Source of the DNA: Oscillospiraceae bacterium
GTDB taxonomy: Bacteria > Bacillota > Clostridia > Oscillospirales > Oscillospiraceae
NCBI GenBank assembly: GCA_902789745.1
Contig: CADAPH010000006.1
Location: 1 to 64,000 of the forward strand
Direction of reading: 5' to 3'
DNA: 64,000 nucleotides
Both the position numbers and the translations under genes were made by a program. Below are positions 31,331-40,482 of this stretch, one piece after another; positions within the stretch are counted from its first letter, which is position 1, and each line of letters opens with the position of its first letter. Under the pieces are notes generated by a model that saw only the letters and a list, made by a program, of their open reading frames with translations, had not been told where the DNA came from and ran no database searches.

Positions 31331-32602
31331 TTACGTTCCGCTTTCATATTTTTCTGTCAGCCATTTGGTCAGGTTCCAGAAGTCTTCCGCATTTTCTATC
31401 TCGTAATTCCTGTCGATATCCAATTGACGGCCTTCAAACCGCGCGCCGAAATGTTGTCCGTTATTCAGATAGAAAACAATCTGCGGATACCAGTCCGTGA
31501 TGCCCATCCCGCTTGGCCGGCCGAGCTGTATTTGACAAAGCGCGTCCCACAGGGCGCTGATTTCCTGCGAATCGGTGGTTGTGAACTCGGAAGTCGAAAA
31601 GCCGTAGCCTTCGGTATAGTATGCCTTCTCAACGACAGCTCCCGCTTTCAGGGCAGACGCCATTTTGGAAAGGCCCGTTACTGCCAGAAAGTCCGTATCC
31701 TCCTCCGCCGTGACGGTATCCCCTGTCCAGTCGTTGATCCCGCCGAATTCCCGGATATCCGTGTAGCCCATGGACGCCAGCTTCTGCGCAGCCTGCTTGC
31801 TCCTGCGCCCGCTCCGGCAGTATACAAGAACGGTTTTATTATAGTCCGGGAGCAGCTCCGGCGGTCGGGTAATCGACTCGACCGGAACACAGATCGCCCC
31901 GGGGATATGTCCTTCGTCATATTCTTCGCGTGTCCGCACATCGAGAATGACGCAGTCCTCCATTATCAGGCGCTTTGCCTCGTCCTGCGGGATGCTCTGC
32001 CAGGTATCGGCGAGCCTCTCCTGCGCCGGCGCATACCCGCCGCGCGCGGCCAGGGCGTAGTATTTGCGCGCTTGCGCCCTGCCAAGCGCTTCGAGATCGT
32101 CCGTGCAGGGATCGCCGACGCTCAGGCATCCCGCCTCATACAGCCCGGCAAGCCTGTAGTATCCCTCCGGATCCCCGTTCATACCGGCGCGCTTGAAATA
32201 CGCCGCCGCGTTTTCATAGTCCGGTGGATTTTTGGACAGGCAGGCGTCCCCGAGGCTGAGCGTATCCTGATCTGCCGCGTGGGCGGAAAGGGCGGCAGAA
32301 ATGACGACAAAAGCGAACAACGCGAGAACTGCCAGGGTGATGGCAGCCCGTTTCATGGTCGCGTTTCTCCGCTGCTTCATTTCCTCCTGCTCACGCCGGA
32401 TCGCCGCCATCCGTGCCTTCGTCTTTTCCTGCGTGAGCTTCGCGCTGCGCTGCGCTTTGCGCGCCTTGTCCGCATAAAAGCTTCCGGCGTCGCCGACCGT
32501 ATCCCTGTAAACCTCTTCCGTGAAACTCTTCACCGGATCGACCAGATCGTGCTTCAGGCTTCTCAGGTTCTCCAGTTCCTCTTTTCCAAAGAATATACCC
32601 AT
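31331..32602 (-). CDS. Membrane-anchored protein with Sel1-like repeats and a rhodanese domain
   Basis: A 423-residue protein. Residues ~1-80 are a charged cytoplasmic coiled-coil-like region, followed by one transmembrane helix (AAITLAVLALFAFVVISAAL, ~85-105). Then come Sel1/TPR-like helices (YFKRAGMNGDPEGYYRLAGLYEAG, KYYALAARGGYAPAQERLAD). At ~215-295 is a rhodanese domain with active-site loop YCRSGRRSKQA, catalytic Cys included, CVILDVRTREEYDEGHIPGA upstream and DIREFGGINDW downstream. The last ~110 residues match nothing I recognise. It probably handles sulfane sulfur or redox at the outer membrane face. It lies 79 bp after the MATE gene on the same strand. Confidence 0.78.
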   Translation of the reverse strand: MGIFFGKEELENLRSLKHDLVDPVKSFTEEVYRDTVGDAGSFYADKARKAQRSAKLTQEKTKARMAAIRREQEEMKQRRNATMKRAAITLAVLALFAFVVISAALSAHAADQDTLSLGDACLSKNPPDYENAAAYFKRAGMNGDPEGYYRLAGLYEAGCLSVGDPCTDDLEALGRAQARKYYALAARGGYAPAQERLADTWQSIPQDEAKRLIMEDCVILDVRTREEYDEGHIPGAICVPVESITRPPELLPDYNKTVLVYCRSGRRSKQAAQKLASMGYTDIREFGGINDWTGDTVTAEEDTDFLAVTGLSKMASALKAGAVVEKAYYTEGYGFSTSEFTTTDSQEISALWDALCQIQLGRPSGMGITDWYPQIVFYLNNGQHFGARFEGRQLDIDRNYEIENAEDFWNLTKWLTEKYESGT

Positions 32603-32681
32603 TCTTCTTCACCGCCTGTCTGTTTGATTTTGTCAGATTCAGTACCGTCTGCAGCCGGGGGGGCATCCCGCTCTGTTCCCA

Positions 32682-34058
32682 TCACCGGCTCGGATCGGCT
32701 TGAGCGATCTGAGCACGCAGGCTTTTCCAGAAAGGAATAAAACAGCAGATCGCGGCTGTCATGGAAACGATATCGGCAATGGGGGTAGCCCAGGCAATGC
32801 CGGAAACGCCGATCAGGCGATTCATCAGGAACATCGCCGGGATATCAACCGCGCCCTTCCTCAGGAGAGACAGGAACAGCGGCATTCGTTTTTTCCCGAC
32901 AGCCTGGAAGATTGCAATAATGACCATGGATATCGGAATACAGGGTCCCGTTACGCAGATAATACGCTGGAACAGACTTCCGTATCGGACAGTAGCCGGA
33001 TCGTCGATGAACGCTCTTACAATAACCCCGGCTCCGGTCAGGAGGAAGACCGTTCCCACAACCGCAACCGCGATGCTCAATGCAAAGGTAACCTTGATTG
33101 CCGACATCATACGCTTGTAGTTTTTGGCGGAATAGTTATATCCGATCAGGGGGATCACGCCCTGGGACATACCGGTGGCGACGGCATAGTTCAGGACGTC
33201 TACCTTCTTGGCGATCCCGATCCCCGCAACCGCCTCATTGCTGTACGACTCCATGAGCCGGTTCATGACAATATTCGACAGCACCCCGGAAATATTCATG
33301 ACAGCGCTCGGCAATCCCACCAGCATCACTTCCGCCGGGATCCCCTGCTTCAAGGTGACATCCCGCAGCCGCAGCGACAGAACCAGCTGATCCTGTTTCT
33401 TATGAATCAGAAGCAGGAAATAGGCAACGGCCGCCATGTTTGAAAGCAAGGTCGCAATCGCCGCTCCGGCTATTTCCAGCCGCAAAACGGAAATGAAAAT
33501 CGGATCGAGGAGTATATTCAGGATGCCGCCCATGGCCACCCCGAAGCTCGCCTGTTTGGAATACCCTTCTGCCCTCACCAGATGGGCAAAGGCCGCGCTG
33601 AGCACGGTCGGAACCGCCCCGATCACGATCACCCAAAGCGCATACCGGCAGCAGTAGTCGTATGTCGCCGCGTTGGCTCCGACCAGCGGAAAAAGGAATC
33701 CCCGAAATGCATAAATAAGGACGCCATAGGCAAACGCGGTACATCCGGCTCCCCAGATGCTGAAGGCGGACGCTTTCGCGGCATGACTGTGATCGCCTTC
33801 TCCCAGGGACCGGGAGATCAGGCTGGCTCCGCCGATACCGAACAGGTTTGCCATCCCTGTCAGCAGCATGAATAAAGGCAGGCAGATCGAGGCTGCCGCC
33901 ACCTGATTTGGATCGCCGACCTGCCCTACGAAAAAGGTGTCCGCCACGTTGTATACGACCGTAATCAGCTGGCTGATCACGGTCGGGATCTCCAGGGCCA
34001 CAACCGCTTTCAGCACCGGCGTATCCTCAAACAGTTGTTTATTCTCTTGTTCGCCCAC
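32682..34058 (-). CDS. MATE-family multidrug/cation efflux transporter
   Basis: A 458-residue membrane protein with 12 hydrophobic segments and MATE features: EIPTVISQLITVVYNVADTFFVGQ in TM1, then GIGGASLISRSLG, and the repeat-half counterpart YNYSAKNYKRM after GVIPLIGYN. It exports drugs or metabolites using Na+ or H+ gradients. Start ATG 34058 (MGEQENKQ). Upstream lies a 330-bp divergent region with a 16-bp palindrome shared with the NUDIX gene. Confidence 0.92.
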   Translation of the reverse strand: MGEQENKQLFEDTPVLKAVVALEIPTVISQLITVVYNVADTFFVGQVGDPNQVAAASICLPLFMLLTGMANLFGIGGASLISRSLGEGDHSHAAKASAFSIWGAGCTAFAYGVLIYAFRGFLFPLVGANAATYDYCCRYALWVIVIGAVPTVLSAAFAHLVRAEGYSKQASFGVAMGGILNILLDPIFISVLRLEIAGAAIATLLSNMAAVAYFLLLIHKKQDQLVLSLRLRDVTLKQGIPAEVMLVGLPSAVMNISGVLSNIVMNRLMESYSNEAVAGIGIAKKVDVLNYAVATGMSQGVIPLIGYNYSAKNYKRMMSAIKVTFALSIAVAVVGTVFLLTGAGVIVRAFIDDPATVRYGSLFQRIICVTGPCIPISMVIIAIFQAVGKKRMPLFLSLLRKGAVDIPAMFLMNRLIGVSGIAWATPIADIVSMTAAICCFIPFWKSLRAQIAQADPSR

Positions 34059-34391
34059 TACACATCGCCTCTTCCAATTTGTTCGGTTTTGCTTATCCCT
34101 CCCGATTTCCTGAAGAGAGCAGCAGCGCGGGGTTCCCGGTCAAGGCCGTCAGGAGACAGCCGGCAGCAGAGCAGCAGAGTCATTGCACTTTTCCCATCAT
34201 GATTATACATTGCCTGAGACATGTTTACAAGATGAATCTCTCGCTTGCGTATTCATGATCTGCCGCTCGCCCGTCGGAAAAGCTGATTCGTCTTGACGTT
34301 CCTTCTCTTTTCGTGCATTATATGATTGTATAGTTATACAAAATCAACGAACAAAGCTTCAATCAAGCGGGATTCGTGAAAGGCGGAAAAC
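34059..34391. promoter_or_regulatory. Divergent MATE/NUDIX intergenic region with a 16-bp palindrome
   Basis: The region holds no gene. The perfect palindrome TTGTATA-GT-TATACAA at 34326-34341, 51 bp before the NUDIX start, is operator-like. The two genes face apart and could share control. Confidence 0.5.
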
Positions 34392-34946
34392 ATGGTGAAT
34401 CAGGAAGAATGGCTCTTGGAGCTGGAAGACACGGAATGGCCGCTCACGGCAATTGACCACGACAGGTTGATTGCCCGGGCGATCGTGGCAGACGATGACC
34501 GGAATTTCTATTTTGTCAGAGCGGAAAGAGATGATGAATTTGGAAAGGCCGTGTTTTTTGAAACCGCGGGCGGGGGCGTGGAACCAAACGAGGATCTGGA
34601 CACCGCAATCAGGCGAGAGCTTCAGGAAGAACTCGGCGTAAACGTTGACGTGATTTGCAAAATCGGAGTCGTCAGCGATTACTACAATCTGATCCGCAGG
34701 CATAACATCAACCACTATTTCTTATGCCGGATTGTATCTTTCGGAGAGAAGCATCTGACAAAAGAGGAACAGGAAGACTATCATCTGTCAACTATGAAAC
34801 TGAGGTATACCGATGCGCTGAATGCATATGAACGGTGCCGCTGTACGAGATTGGGAAGGCTTATCGCAAGCAGAGAAGTTCCCGTTTTGAAGCGGGCAAA
34901 GGAACTGCTCGATGAAACTGCTCCCAACTTTTCAACACCTGAGTGA
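34392..34946 (+). CDS. NUDIX hydrolase
   Basis: A 184-residue Nudix protein. The Nudix box GGGVEPNEDLDTAIRRELQEELG fits GX5EX7REUXEEXGU, holding the catalytic metal-binding glutamates. An N-terminal ~50-residue strand region and a C-terminal helical tail surround it. The substrate (an NDP-linked compound or dNTP) cannot be read off. AAAGGCGG precedes the ATG. Confidence 0.88.
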   Translation: MVNQEEWLLELEDTEWPLTAIDHDRLIARAIVADDDRNFYFVRAERDDEFGKAVFFETAGGGVEPNEDLDTAIRRELQEELGVNVDVICKIGVVSDYYNLIRRHNINHYFLCRIVSFGEKHLTKEEQEDYHLSTMKLRYTDALNAYERCRCTRLGRLIASREVPVLKRAKELLDETAPNFSTPE

Positions 34947-35023
34947 CAGGCGTTCCCTGTTGCATGTCCACTGTACCGGGGCCGGCATTCCTTCCGTTTG
35001 GAACAATTTCTACATAAAATTTC

Positions 35024-35231
35024 GGGGCTGTAGCAAAATAGCAGAAACAGCCGGAACAAAGTAAAAATACCGGTTTTATCGTAGGGGCCGACGCCCTCGG
35101 CGGCCCGGCGGTATCATGCAGTTCGCCCGTCATTGTTCACTATTTGCATTTCCGCGTGCGGGTCGCCGAGGGCGTCGGCCCCTACATGGACTGCTGCTTG
35201 GAATCGAATAATCCTATTTTGCTACAGCCCC
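35024..35231 (-). mobile_element. MITE-like element, copy 2 (208 bp, inverted relative to copy 1)
   Basis: Bounded by GGGGCTGTAGCAAAATAG and CCTATTTTGCTACAGCCCC. Internally the GTAGGGGCCGACGCCC segment is present in both orientations, so the whole element can fold into a long cruciform. Read on the minus strand its first ~110 bp match copy 1 with few differences; the rest diverges. Confidence 0.87.
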
Positions 35232-35238
35232 GGGATTT

Positions 35239-36054
35239 TTATTCATTTCCCGCAAGGAAGCTCGCGATGCGGGCTCTGTAATCCGGCGCGGTATCATAGG
35301 CCGCGTGACCGTAACCGTCGTACATGAAGAGCGCGCAGCCCGGGTTTTTGCTCAGGCGCTCTGCGATGATCCGGCTCGCTTCCCCGCCGACCACACCGTC
35401 GTCCTCGGAGCCGATCACCAGCGTCGGGCAGCGGATCTTCGGAAGCTCTTCCGTGATGTCAAAGCCCTTCAAGGCCATCGCCATTACAGCAAAGCGGCGC
35501 AGCTCTTCATCCGTTACGGTTTTTGCAAGATCCTTCAAAAGCTCCTGCGAGGCTTCAAATACCTCCTTCGGATAGAGCGCCTCACCGAACGCGAGATACA
35601 GCGCCTCCGCGTCTCCGTCCTTCGCGAGGCGAATCCACTTGTCAAACAGCGCGAACTGCCCGTCGGTCACACAGGATGACGTGGAGCCGAGAACCAGATT
35701 TTTCACAAGTTCCGGATGTCTGATGGCGATCCCCATGGAGATCATGCCCCCCTGGGACGCGCCGAAGAGGTTTACCTGTTTAAGTTCCAGGACTTGCAGC
35801 GCTCTCGCCGTGTCCTCCGTCATGTCCTGCATGGAGTACGCGGCGGGCAGGTCTTTTCTGCGGTCAAGCACAAAAACCGTGTAATCATCCGTCAGCATAT
35901 CATATTGCTGTGCAACGGCATCCGCCGAGCCCATGACGCTCTGTACGCTGAGACCGGGGACGATCACAAGCGTCTCTTTCCCGCGGCCGAAGCAGAAATA
36001 ATCCATCTCCGCCCCATCCCATTTTGCGGTTTTAATTTCAACATGCTCTGTCAT
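35239..36054 (-). CDS. Alpha/beta hydrolase
   Basis: A 271-residue alpha/beta-hydrolase-fold protein: YFCFGRGKETLVIVPG (oxyanion region), nucleophile elbow FGASQGGMIS with Ser, VIGSEDDGVVGGE as the acid strand, and YDGYGHAAYD with catalytic His. No signal peptide is evident, so it is cytoplasmic. It acts on an ester, thioester or similar bond of unknown substrate. The gene ends 8 bp from the MITE. Confidence 0.88.
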   Translation of the reverse strand: MTEHVEIKTAKWDGAEMDYFCFGRGKETLVIVPGLSVQSVMGSADAVAQQYDMLTDDYTVFVLDRRKDLPAAYSMQDMTEDTARALQVLELKQVNLFGASQGGMISMGIAIRHPELVKNLVLGSTSSCVTDGQFALFDKWIRLAKDGDAEALYLAFGEALYPKEVFEASQELLKDLAKTVTDEELRRFAVMAMALKGFDITEELPKIRCPTLVIGSEDDGVVGGEASRIIAERLSKNPGCALFMYDGYGHAAYDTAPDYRARIASFLAGNE

Positions 36055-36197
36055 TTTATTTCCTCTCTTTTTTCTGTCTTTCTTGCGTTTTTGGTCTTGG
36101 AATGATATGCTTATAAAAGGTCTGTATGCAAATGCTTGTTTCGCCGGTTTCAGTCCCCGCGCCGCAAAGTCATCCTCATCAAAGATTATTCATATTT

Positions 36198-36238
36198 CCT
36201 TGACAAATCATTCAAACAAGCTTGACAATTCATTCAAC
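36198..36238 (+). repeat. Direct repeat upstream of the HtrA gene
   Basis: CTTGACAAATCATTCAA and CTTGACAATTCATTCAA are repeated with a 22-bp period (16 of 17 matches). Each contains TTGACA. No properly spaced -10 follows, so this may be a regulator binding array. Confidence 0.6.
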
Positions 36239-36344
36239 TTTCCTTTCGGATTTCTTCATAATTTTGTAGTTTAATTGGCACAACAGGAAGACATCCCCGT
36301 CGGCAGAAAGCCGAAAAACGCGAAATGAAAAGAGGTATGTGTAA

Positions 36345-37541
36345 ATGAAAGCACCCGTTGTTTCTTCCCATCCTGTTCTTTACAAGACGCTGAGTCTGCT
36401 TCTCCTTGTGGCAGTATTCGCAAGCTGCATCCTCATGGGCGGCGCGACAGCCGCGTCCGCCGAGTCTCCGGAGCTCTCTCCCGCGGATCTCTATGAAAAG
36501 AACGTCGCCTCCACCGTCGGGATCACTACCAGCGGCAAGACCAACAGCCGCTTCGGCGGCTATACCTTCCAGGCGGCAGGCTCCGGCTTCATCATCACCG
36601 AGGACGGATACATCCTCACAAACCACCACGTCATTGACGGCTCCGATACCGTCACGGTCGCTACATTCGATGAAGAGACCTACGACGCAAAGGTCATCGG
36701 CTATGACGAGAGCAGCGACATCGCCATTCTCAAGGTTGAGGCAACGAATCTCAAGCCTGTCACTGTCGGCGATTCCGACAAGCTGCGCGTCGGCGATCCC
36801 GTCTACGCCATCGGCAATCCGCTCGGCGAGCTGACCTTCTCCCTGACCCACGGCATTGTGAGTGCCCTGAGCCGCAACGTCAAGACGGGCTCCCATACGA
36901 TGAACCTGATTCAGACCGACTGTGCCATCAACTCCGGCAACTCCGGCGGCGCACTATTCAACAGCCGCGGTGAGGTGGTCGGCATCACCAACGCCAAGTA
37001 TTCCGCCTCCGGCTTCTCCAACGAGGCGGAGATCGACAACGTCGGCTTTGCCATCCCGGTCAACAGCGTCACGCGCATTGTCACCAGCATCATCGAGAAC
37101 GGCTATGTCCTCAAGCCCTACATCGGCATTACGGTGGCTCCGCTGTCTGAGGAGACCGCCAGCATCACCGGCATCAAGGCCGGCGCGGTGGTGCAGGACG
37201 TCACCGAGGGAGCCCCGGCAGAGCAGGCCGGCATCAAGGTTCACGACGTCATCGTGAAGATCGACGATGTTGACATCAAGGATTCCAATACGCTGGTACA
37301 GGCAGTCGCCAAGTCCGAGCCCGGCGATGTGATGACCTTCACCGTCTACCGTCAAGGTGAGGAGATCAAGCTCGACGTTGAGATCGGCTCCAAGACCGAG
37401 TCCGCGCTGAAGGACGAGGAAGAAGCTGCGGAATCGACGCCCGCCCCCCAGGAGCAGATGCCGCAGGAGTGGCAGCAGGGCATCCCCGGCTGGAGCAACA
37501 ATCCGTTTGAAGACTTCTTCGACTTCTATTTCGGCTACTGA
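36345..37541 (+). CDS. HtrA/DegP-type serine protease with PDZ domain
   Basis: A 398-residue protease. The N-terminal hydrophobic segment (~14-35) anchors it in the membrane or is a signal peptide. The S1C trypsin domain has the catalytic triad His95 (LTNHHVID), Asp125 (SSDIAIL) and Ser200 (NSGNSGGALF). One PDZ domain (~268-360: YIGITVAPL, GAPAEQAGIKVHDVIVKIDD) binds protein C-termini. A Pro/Gln/Glu-rich tail ends in aromatic residues. It degrades or refolds damaged exported proteins. The start ATG has AAAAGAGG upstream. A paired direct repeat at 36198-36238 may regulate it. Confidence 0.93.
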   Translation: MKAPVVSSHPVLYKTLSLLLLVAVFASCILMGGATAASAESPELSPADLYEKNVASTVGITTSGKTNSRFGGYTFQAAGSGFIITEDGYILTNHHVIDGSDTVTVATFDEETYDAKVIGYDESSDIAILKVEATNLKPVTVGDSDKLRVGDPVYAIGNPLGELTFSLTHGIVSALSRNVKTGSHTMNLIQTDCAINSGNSGGALFNSRGEVVGITNAKYSASGFSNEAEIDNVGFAIPVNSVTRIVTSIIENGYVLKPYIGITVAPLSEETASITGIKAGAVVQDVTEGAPAEQAGIKVHDVIVKIDDVDIKDSNTLVQAVAKSEPGDVMTFTVYRQGEEIKLDVEIGSKTESALKDEEEAAESTPAPQEQMPQEWQQGIPGWSNNPFEDFFDFYFGY

Positions 37542-37576
37542 TCCGTAAACTCTACAGGCAGCCGCCTGAATATTCT

Positions 37577-37609
37577 ATCGCCGCCCTCCGGGGCGGCGAT
37601 CATTTTTAT
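37577..37609 (+). terminator. Terminator of the HtrA gene
   Basis: ATCGCCGCC (37577-37585)/GGCGGCGAT (37592-37600) hairpin followed by CATTTTTATTT. It also lies next to the converging nitroreductase stop at 37610. Confidence 0.85.
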
Positions 37610-38119
37610 TTACAGCTCCACCACGAATTCTTCCATGTGCTCCCTTTCCCCGTGCAGCTTGAAGGGCGCCGCATTCGCGGTCGGATAGCCCAGCGCCAGC
37701 ATCAGGGACGGGATCGTGCCGACCGGAAGCTCAAAGGCGGTCTGCACCGCTCCGCTGTCAAAACCTCTCAGCCAGATGCTGTGCACGCCGAGATCCTCCG
37801 CCTCAAACATCATGGAGCTTGCGGCGATGCTGGCGTCCATATCGCCGGAGCAAAAGCCGTCGCGGGGGTTGTGCCAGGCGTCGGATTCCACATAGCAGAC
37901 GAGAACCACCACGGGCGCGTTATAGGTGCGGGTCAGCTTCGCGGCCTTGCTCAGGGCGGCCTTGCTCTTCAAAACGTAAAAACGCTGCGGCTGATTGTTG
38001 CACGCGGTCGGCGCGATGCGTCCGGCCTCCAGGATTTTATAGAGCTTTTCTTCTTCGACGGGCTTTGCCGCAAAGCTGCGCTCAGAATATCGGTTTCTTG
38101 CAAGCTCCAGGAATTCCAT
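37610..38119 (-). CDS. Nitroreductase-family FMN protein
   Basis: A 169-residue flavin-binding nitroreductase fold: LARNRYSERSFAAKPVEEEKL (Arg residues binding the FMN phosphate), ILEAGRIAPTACNNQPQRFYVL, DMDASIAASSMMFEAEDLGVHSIWLRGF, LALGYPTANAAP. It reduces quinones, nitro compounds or similar with NAD(P)H as an obligate dimer. The ATG at 38119 has AAAGGGGATAG upstream. It starts 25 bp after the topoisomerase III stop and may be co-transcribed. Confidence 0.9.
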   Translation of the reverse strand: MEFLELARNRYSERSFAAKPVEEEKLYKILEAGRIAPTACNNQPQRFYVLKSKAALSKAAKLTRTYNAPVVVLVCYVESDAWHNPRDGFCSGDMDASIAASSMMFEAEDLGVHSIWLRGFDSGAVQTAFELPVGTIPSLMLALGYPTANAAPFKLHGEREHMEEFVVEL

Positions 38120-38144
38120 GTCGCTATCCCCTTTCTTCATCCGT

Positions 38145-40325
38145 TTATCGGTCTTTTTTATTCGCTTCAAGCCACCTGGCCATGGCGTCCGCCATCGCGC
38201 TGCTGCCGGCAGGCTGATCCTGCTTTGCCAGGTACTTCTGCACCTCGCGTTTGTTTGCGCCGGCGCTTGCACGGCGTTCCTTGAAATCCGCCAGCTTCTC
38301 CCGGTAGCCGCAGACGCAGACAAACATCTGCTTTTCGCCCTCGCCGCGCAGCTCCATCTTTTTGTGGCAGTTGGGACAGCGCGCGTTGGTGATCTGAGTA
38401 ATGCTGCGCCGGTAGCCGCACTCGCGATCCGGGCAGACCAGCATCTCGCCCCGCTTTCCCTTCACCTTGAGCAGCATTTTCCCGCATTCCGGACACGGGG
38501 AGCGCGTCTGATTGTCGTGGTGGAAGGTCTTGTCGCTGGCTTTGACCTGTTTGACCAACTCCGTCGCGTATGCGCGCATATCCGCGACAAACTGCTTGTC
38601 GCTGGCTTTTCCTTTGGCGATTGCGGCCAGCTTGTCTTCCCAGCGCGCCGTCATCTCCGCCGAACGCAGCTCCTCCGGAACCAGCTCGACCAACTGAAGC
38701 CCTTTGGAGGTGGGCACCAGTTCTTTGCCGCGGCGTTCGATATAGAAGGAAGAGAACAGCTTTTCGATAATGTCCGCCCTCGTTGCAGGCGTCCCAAGGC
38801 CGGAGGTCTCCTCCAGGATTCTGGACAGGTTCCTGTCGCTGACGGTAGCGGAGGGATGCTCCATGGCAGAGAGCAGCGTCGCCTCCGTATAGCGTGCGGC
38901 CGGCTTGGTTTTCCCCGGCCGGAGCGTTATCGCGAAAACCGGCAGCTTATCCCCCTGGCGAAGCGCCGGCAGCCGCTGCTCCTCTTCATCCTCCGCCTCC
39001 TCTTCCATGGTGAAGCTGCGGTCATAGGCAGCGCGCCAGCCCTGATTGAGCACATGCTTGCCCCGTGCGGTGAAGGTTTCGCCCCCGATATTGAGGGTAA
39101 GCTTGACTTCCTCATACTCAAACGGCGGCATCAGCACCGCGAGGAAGCGGCGAACCACCAGATCATAGATATTCCGCTCCGGGCCGCTGAGATCGTACAG
39201 ATACGGCTGTTCCTCGGTCGGGATGATGGCGTGATGGTCGGTCACTTTGGCATTGTTCACAAGATATTTTACCTGCAGGGGCCGCTTGCGATAGATTTCC
39301 TGCGCCAGCGGCTTGTAGACGTCCACCATGCAGCTTTGCAGGCGCTCCGGCAGGGTAGAAACCACATCGTCGGAGATGTAGCGGGAATCGGTGCGCGGAT
39401 AAGTCAGGAGCTTATGCTGCTCATAAAGCCGCTGCATGATGTCAAGCGTCTCTTTCGCGGAGTAGGCGTATTTTTTATTCGCGTCCCGCTGCAGCTCCGT
39501 GAGGTCGTAGGCAGCGGGCGGCGGCGTCTGCTTCCAGGTCTTTTCCACCCTGGTCAGCACCGCGCTCTTGCCCTTGAGCTTTGCAGTCAGTTCCTCCGCT
39601 TTTTGTTTGTCAAAGATGGAGGCGTTCCCCTTCCCGTCCCGCCAATACGCGGTAAAGCCGTCCAGCTTTGCCGAGATGCCCCAGTATTCTTTGGGGACAA
39701 AGCGCCGGATCTCTTCTTCGCGCCGCGTGATGAGAGACAGCGTCGGCGTCTGTACCCGGCCGGCGGAGAGCTGGGCGCCCCACTTGCAGGTAAGCGCGCG
39801 GGTCACGTTCAGGCCAACCAGCCAGTCGGCCTCGCTGCGGGCCTGCGCGGAGCGGTAGAGGCTGTCGTATTCCGCGGCAGGCTTGAGATTCTGAAAGCCC
39901 TCGCGGATGGCCTTATCCGTCTGTGAGGAGATCCACAGGCGCCGGGTCTTGCCCTTCCAGCCCGCCTTCTGCATGATCCAGCGGGCGACAAGCTCACCCT
40001 CCCGTCCGGCGTCGGTGGCAATGATGAGCTCCGTCACGTCGCCCCGCTTCATGAGGTTGGAGACCGTCTGGTACTGCCTGCGCGACTCCGGGATCACCAC
40101 CAGCTTCATCGTCTGCGGGAGCATGGGCAGATCCTCCATGTCCCACTTTTCCCACCTTTTTTCATATACGTCCGGGTCGGCCAGGGTCACGAGATGGCCA
40201 AGGGCCCAGGTCACGATATACCGGTCCCCCTCCATATATCCGTTTCCGCCTCTTGTACAGCCCAGCACGCGGGCCAGCTCACGCCCGACAGAGGGCTTCT
40301 CCGCCAAAACCAGTGTTTTTGCCAT
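38145..40325 (-). CDS. topB: DNA topoisomerase III
   Basis: A 726-residue type IA topoisomerase. The Toprim domain opens MAKTLVLAEKPSVGRELARVLG and contains DAGREGELVARW. The active-site tyrosine is in LLTYPRTDSRYISDD. SAGRVQTPTLSLI and GLGTPATRADIIEKL are further family blocks. The C-terminus bears two zinc-ribbon modules (CPECGKML...CPDRECGYRRS and CPNCHKKM...CVCGYREK) and a linker tail. It relaxes or decatenates DNA by single-strand passage. The size and the PRTDSRYI block favour TopB over TopA. The upstream ATG at 40439 is not credible; ATG 40325 begins the family N-terminus. Confidence 0.93.
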   Translation of the reverse strand: MAKTLVLAEKPSVGRELARVLGCTRGGNGYMEGDRYIVTWALGHLVTLADPDVYEKRWEKWDMEDLPMLPQTMKLVVIPESRRQYQTVSNLMKRGDVTELIIATDAGREGELVARWIMQKAGWKGKTRRLWISSQTDKAIREGFQNLKPAAEYDSLYRSAQARSEADWLVGLNVTRALTCKWGAQLSAGRVQTPTLSLITRREEEIRRFVPKEYWGISAKLDGFTAYWRDGKGNASIFDKQKAEELTAKLKGKSAVLTRVEKTWKQTPPPAAYDLTELQRDANKKYAYSAKETLDIMQRLYEQHKLLTYPRTDSRYISDDVVSTLPERLQSCMVDVYKPLAQEIYRKRPLQVKYLVNNAKVTDHHAIIPTEEQPYLYDLSGPERNIYDLVVRRFLAVLMPPFEYEEVKLTLNIGGETFTARGKHVLNQGWRAAYDRSFTMEEEAEDEEEQRLPALRQGDKLPVFAITLRPGKTKPAARYTEATLLSAMEHPSATVSDRNLSRILEETSGLGTPATRADIIEKLFSSFYIERRGKELVPTSKGLQLVELVPEELRSAEMTARWEDKLAAIAKGKASDKQFVADMRAYATELVKQVKASDKTFHHDNQTRSPCPECGKMLLKVKGKRGEMLVCPDRECGYRRSITQITNARCPNCHKKMELRGEGEKQMFVCVCGYREKLADFKERRASAGANKREVQKYLAKQDQPAGSSAMADAMARWLEANKKDR

Positions 40326-40423
40326 GTCGTTTTCGCCTTTCTTCGTCCTGTATGCTGTCCGATGTGACAGCATGTTCATTCTACCATACGCGCCCCCATG
40401 GAGCAAGAGCATGGTTGAGAAAA

Positions 40424-40456
40424 AGCTCACAGCAAGCATGGCGCACGCTGTGAGCT
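40424..40456 (-). terminator. Terminator of the D-cysteine desulfhydrase-like gene
   Basis: Minus strand: AGCTCACAGC...GCTGTGAGCT stem (40456-40447/40433-40424) followed by TTTTTCTC, between the PLP gene stop and topB. Confidence 0.8.
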
Positions 40457-40482
40457 CAGGGCTTTTCTTCCGAGGAAAATCT

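Noticed and set aside
37819..38217. + strand frame opposite the nitroreductase gene
   Set aside because: Antisense with Arg/Ser/Cys bias; the minus-strand protein is clearly real.
40326..40439. Longer start for topoisomerase III at 40439
   Set aside because: The family N-terminus is MAKTLVLAEKPSVG at 40325; the added residues overlap the preceding gene's terminator area.
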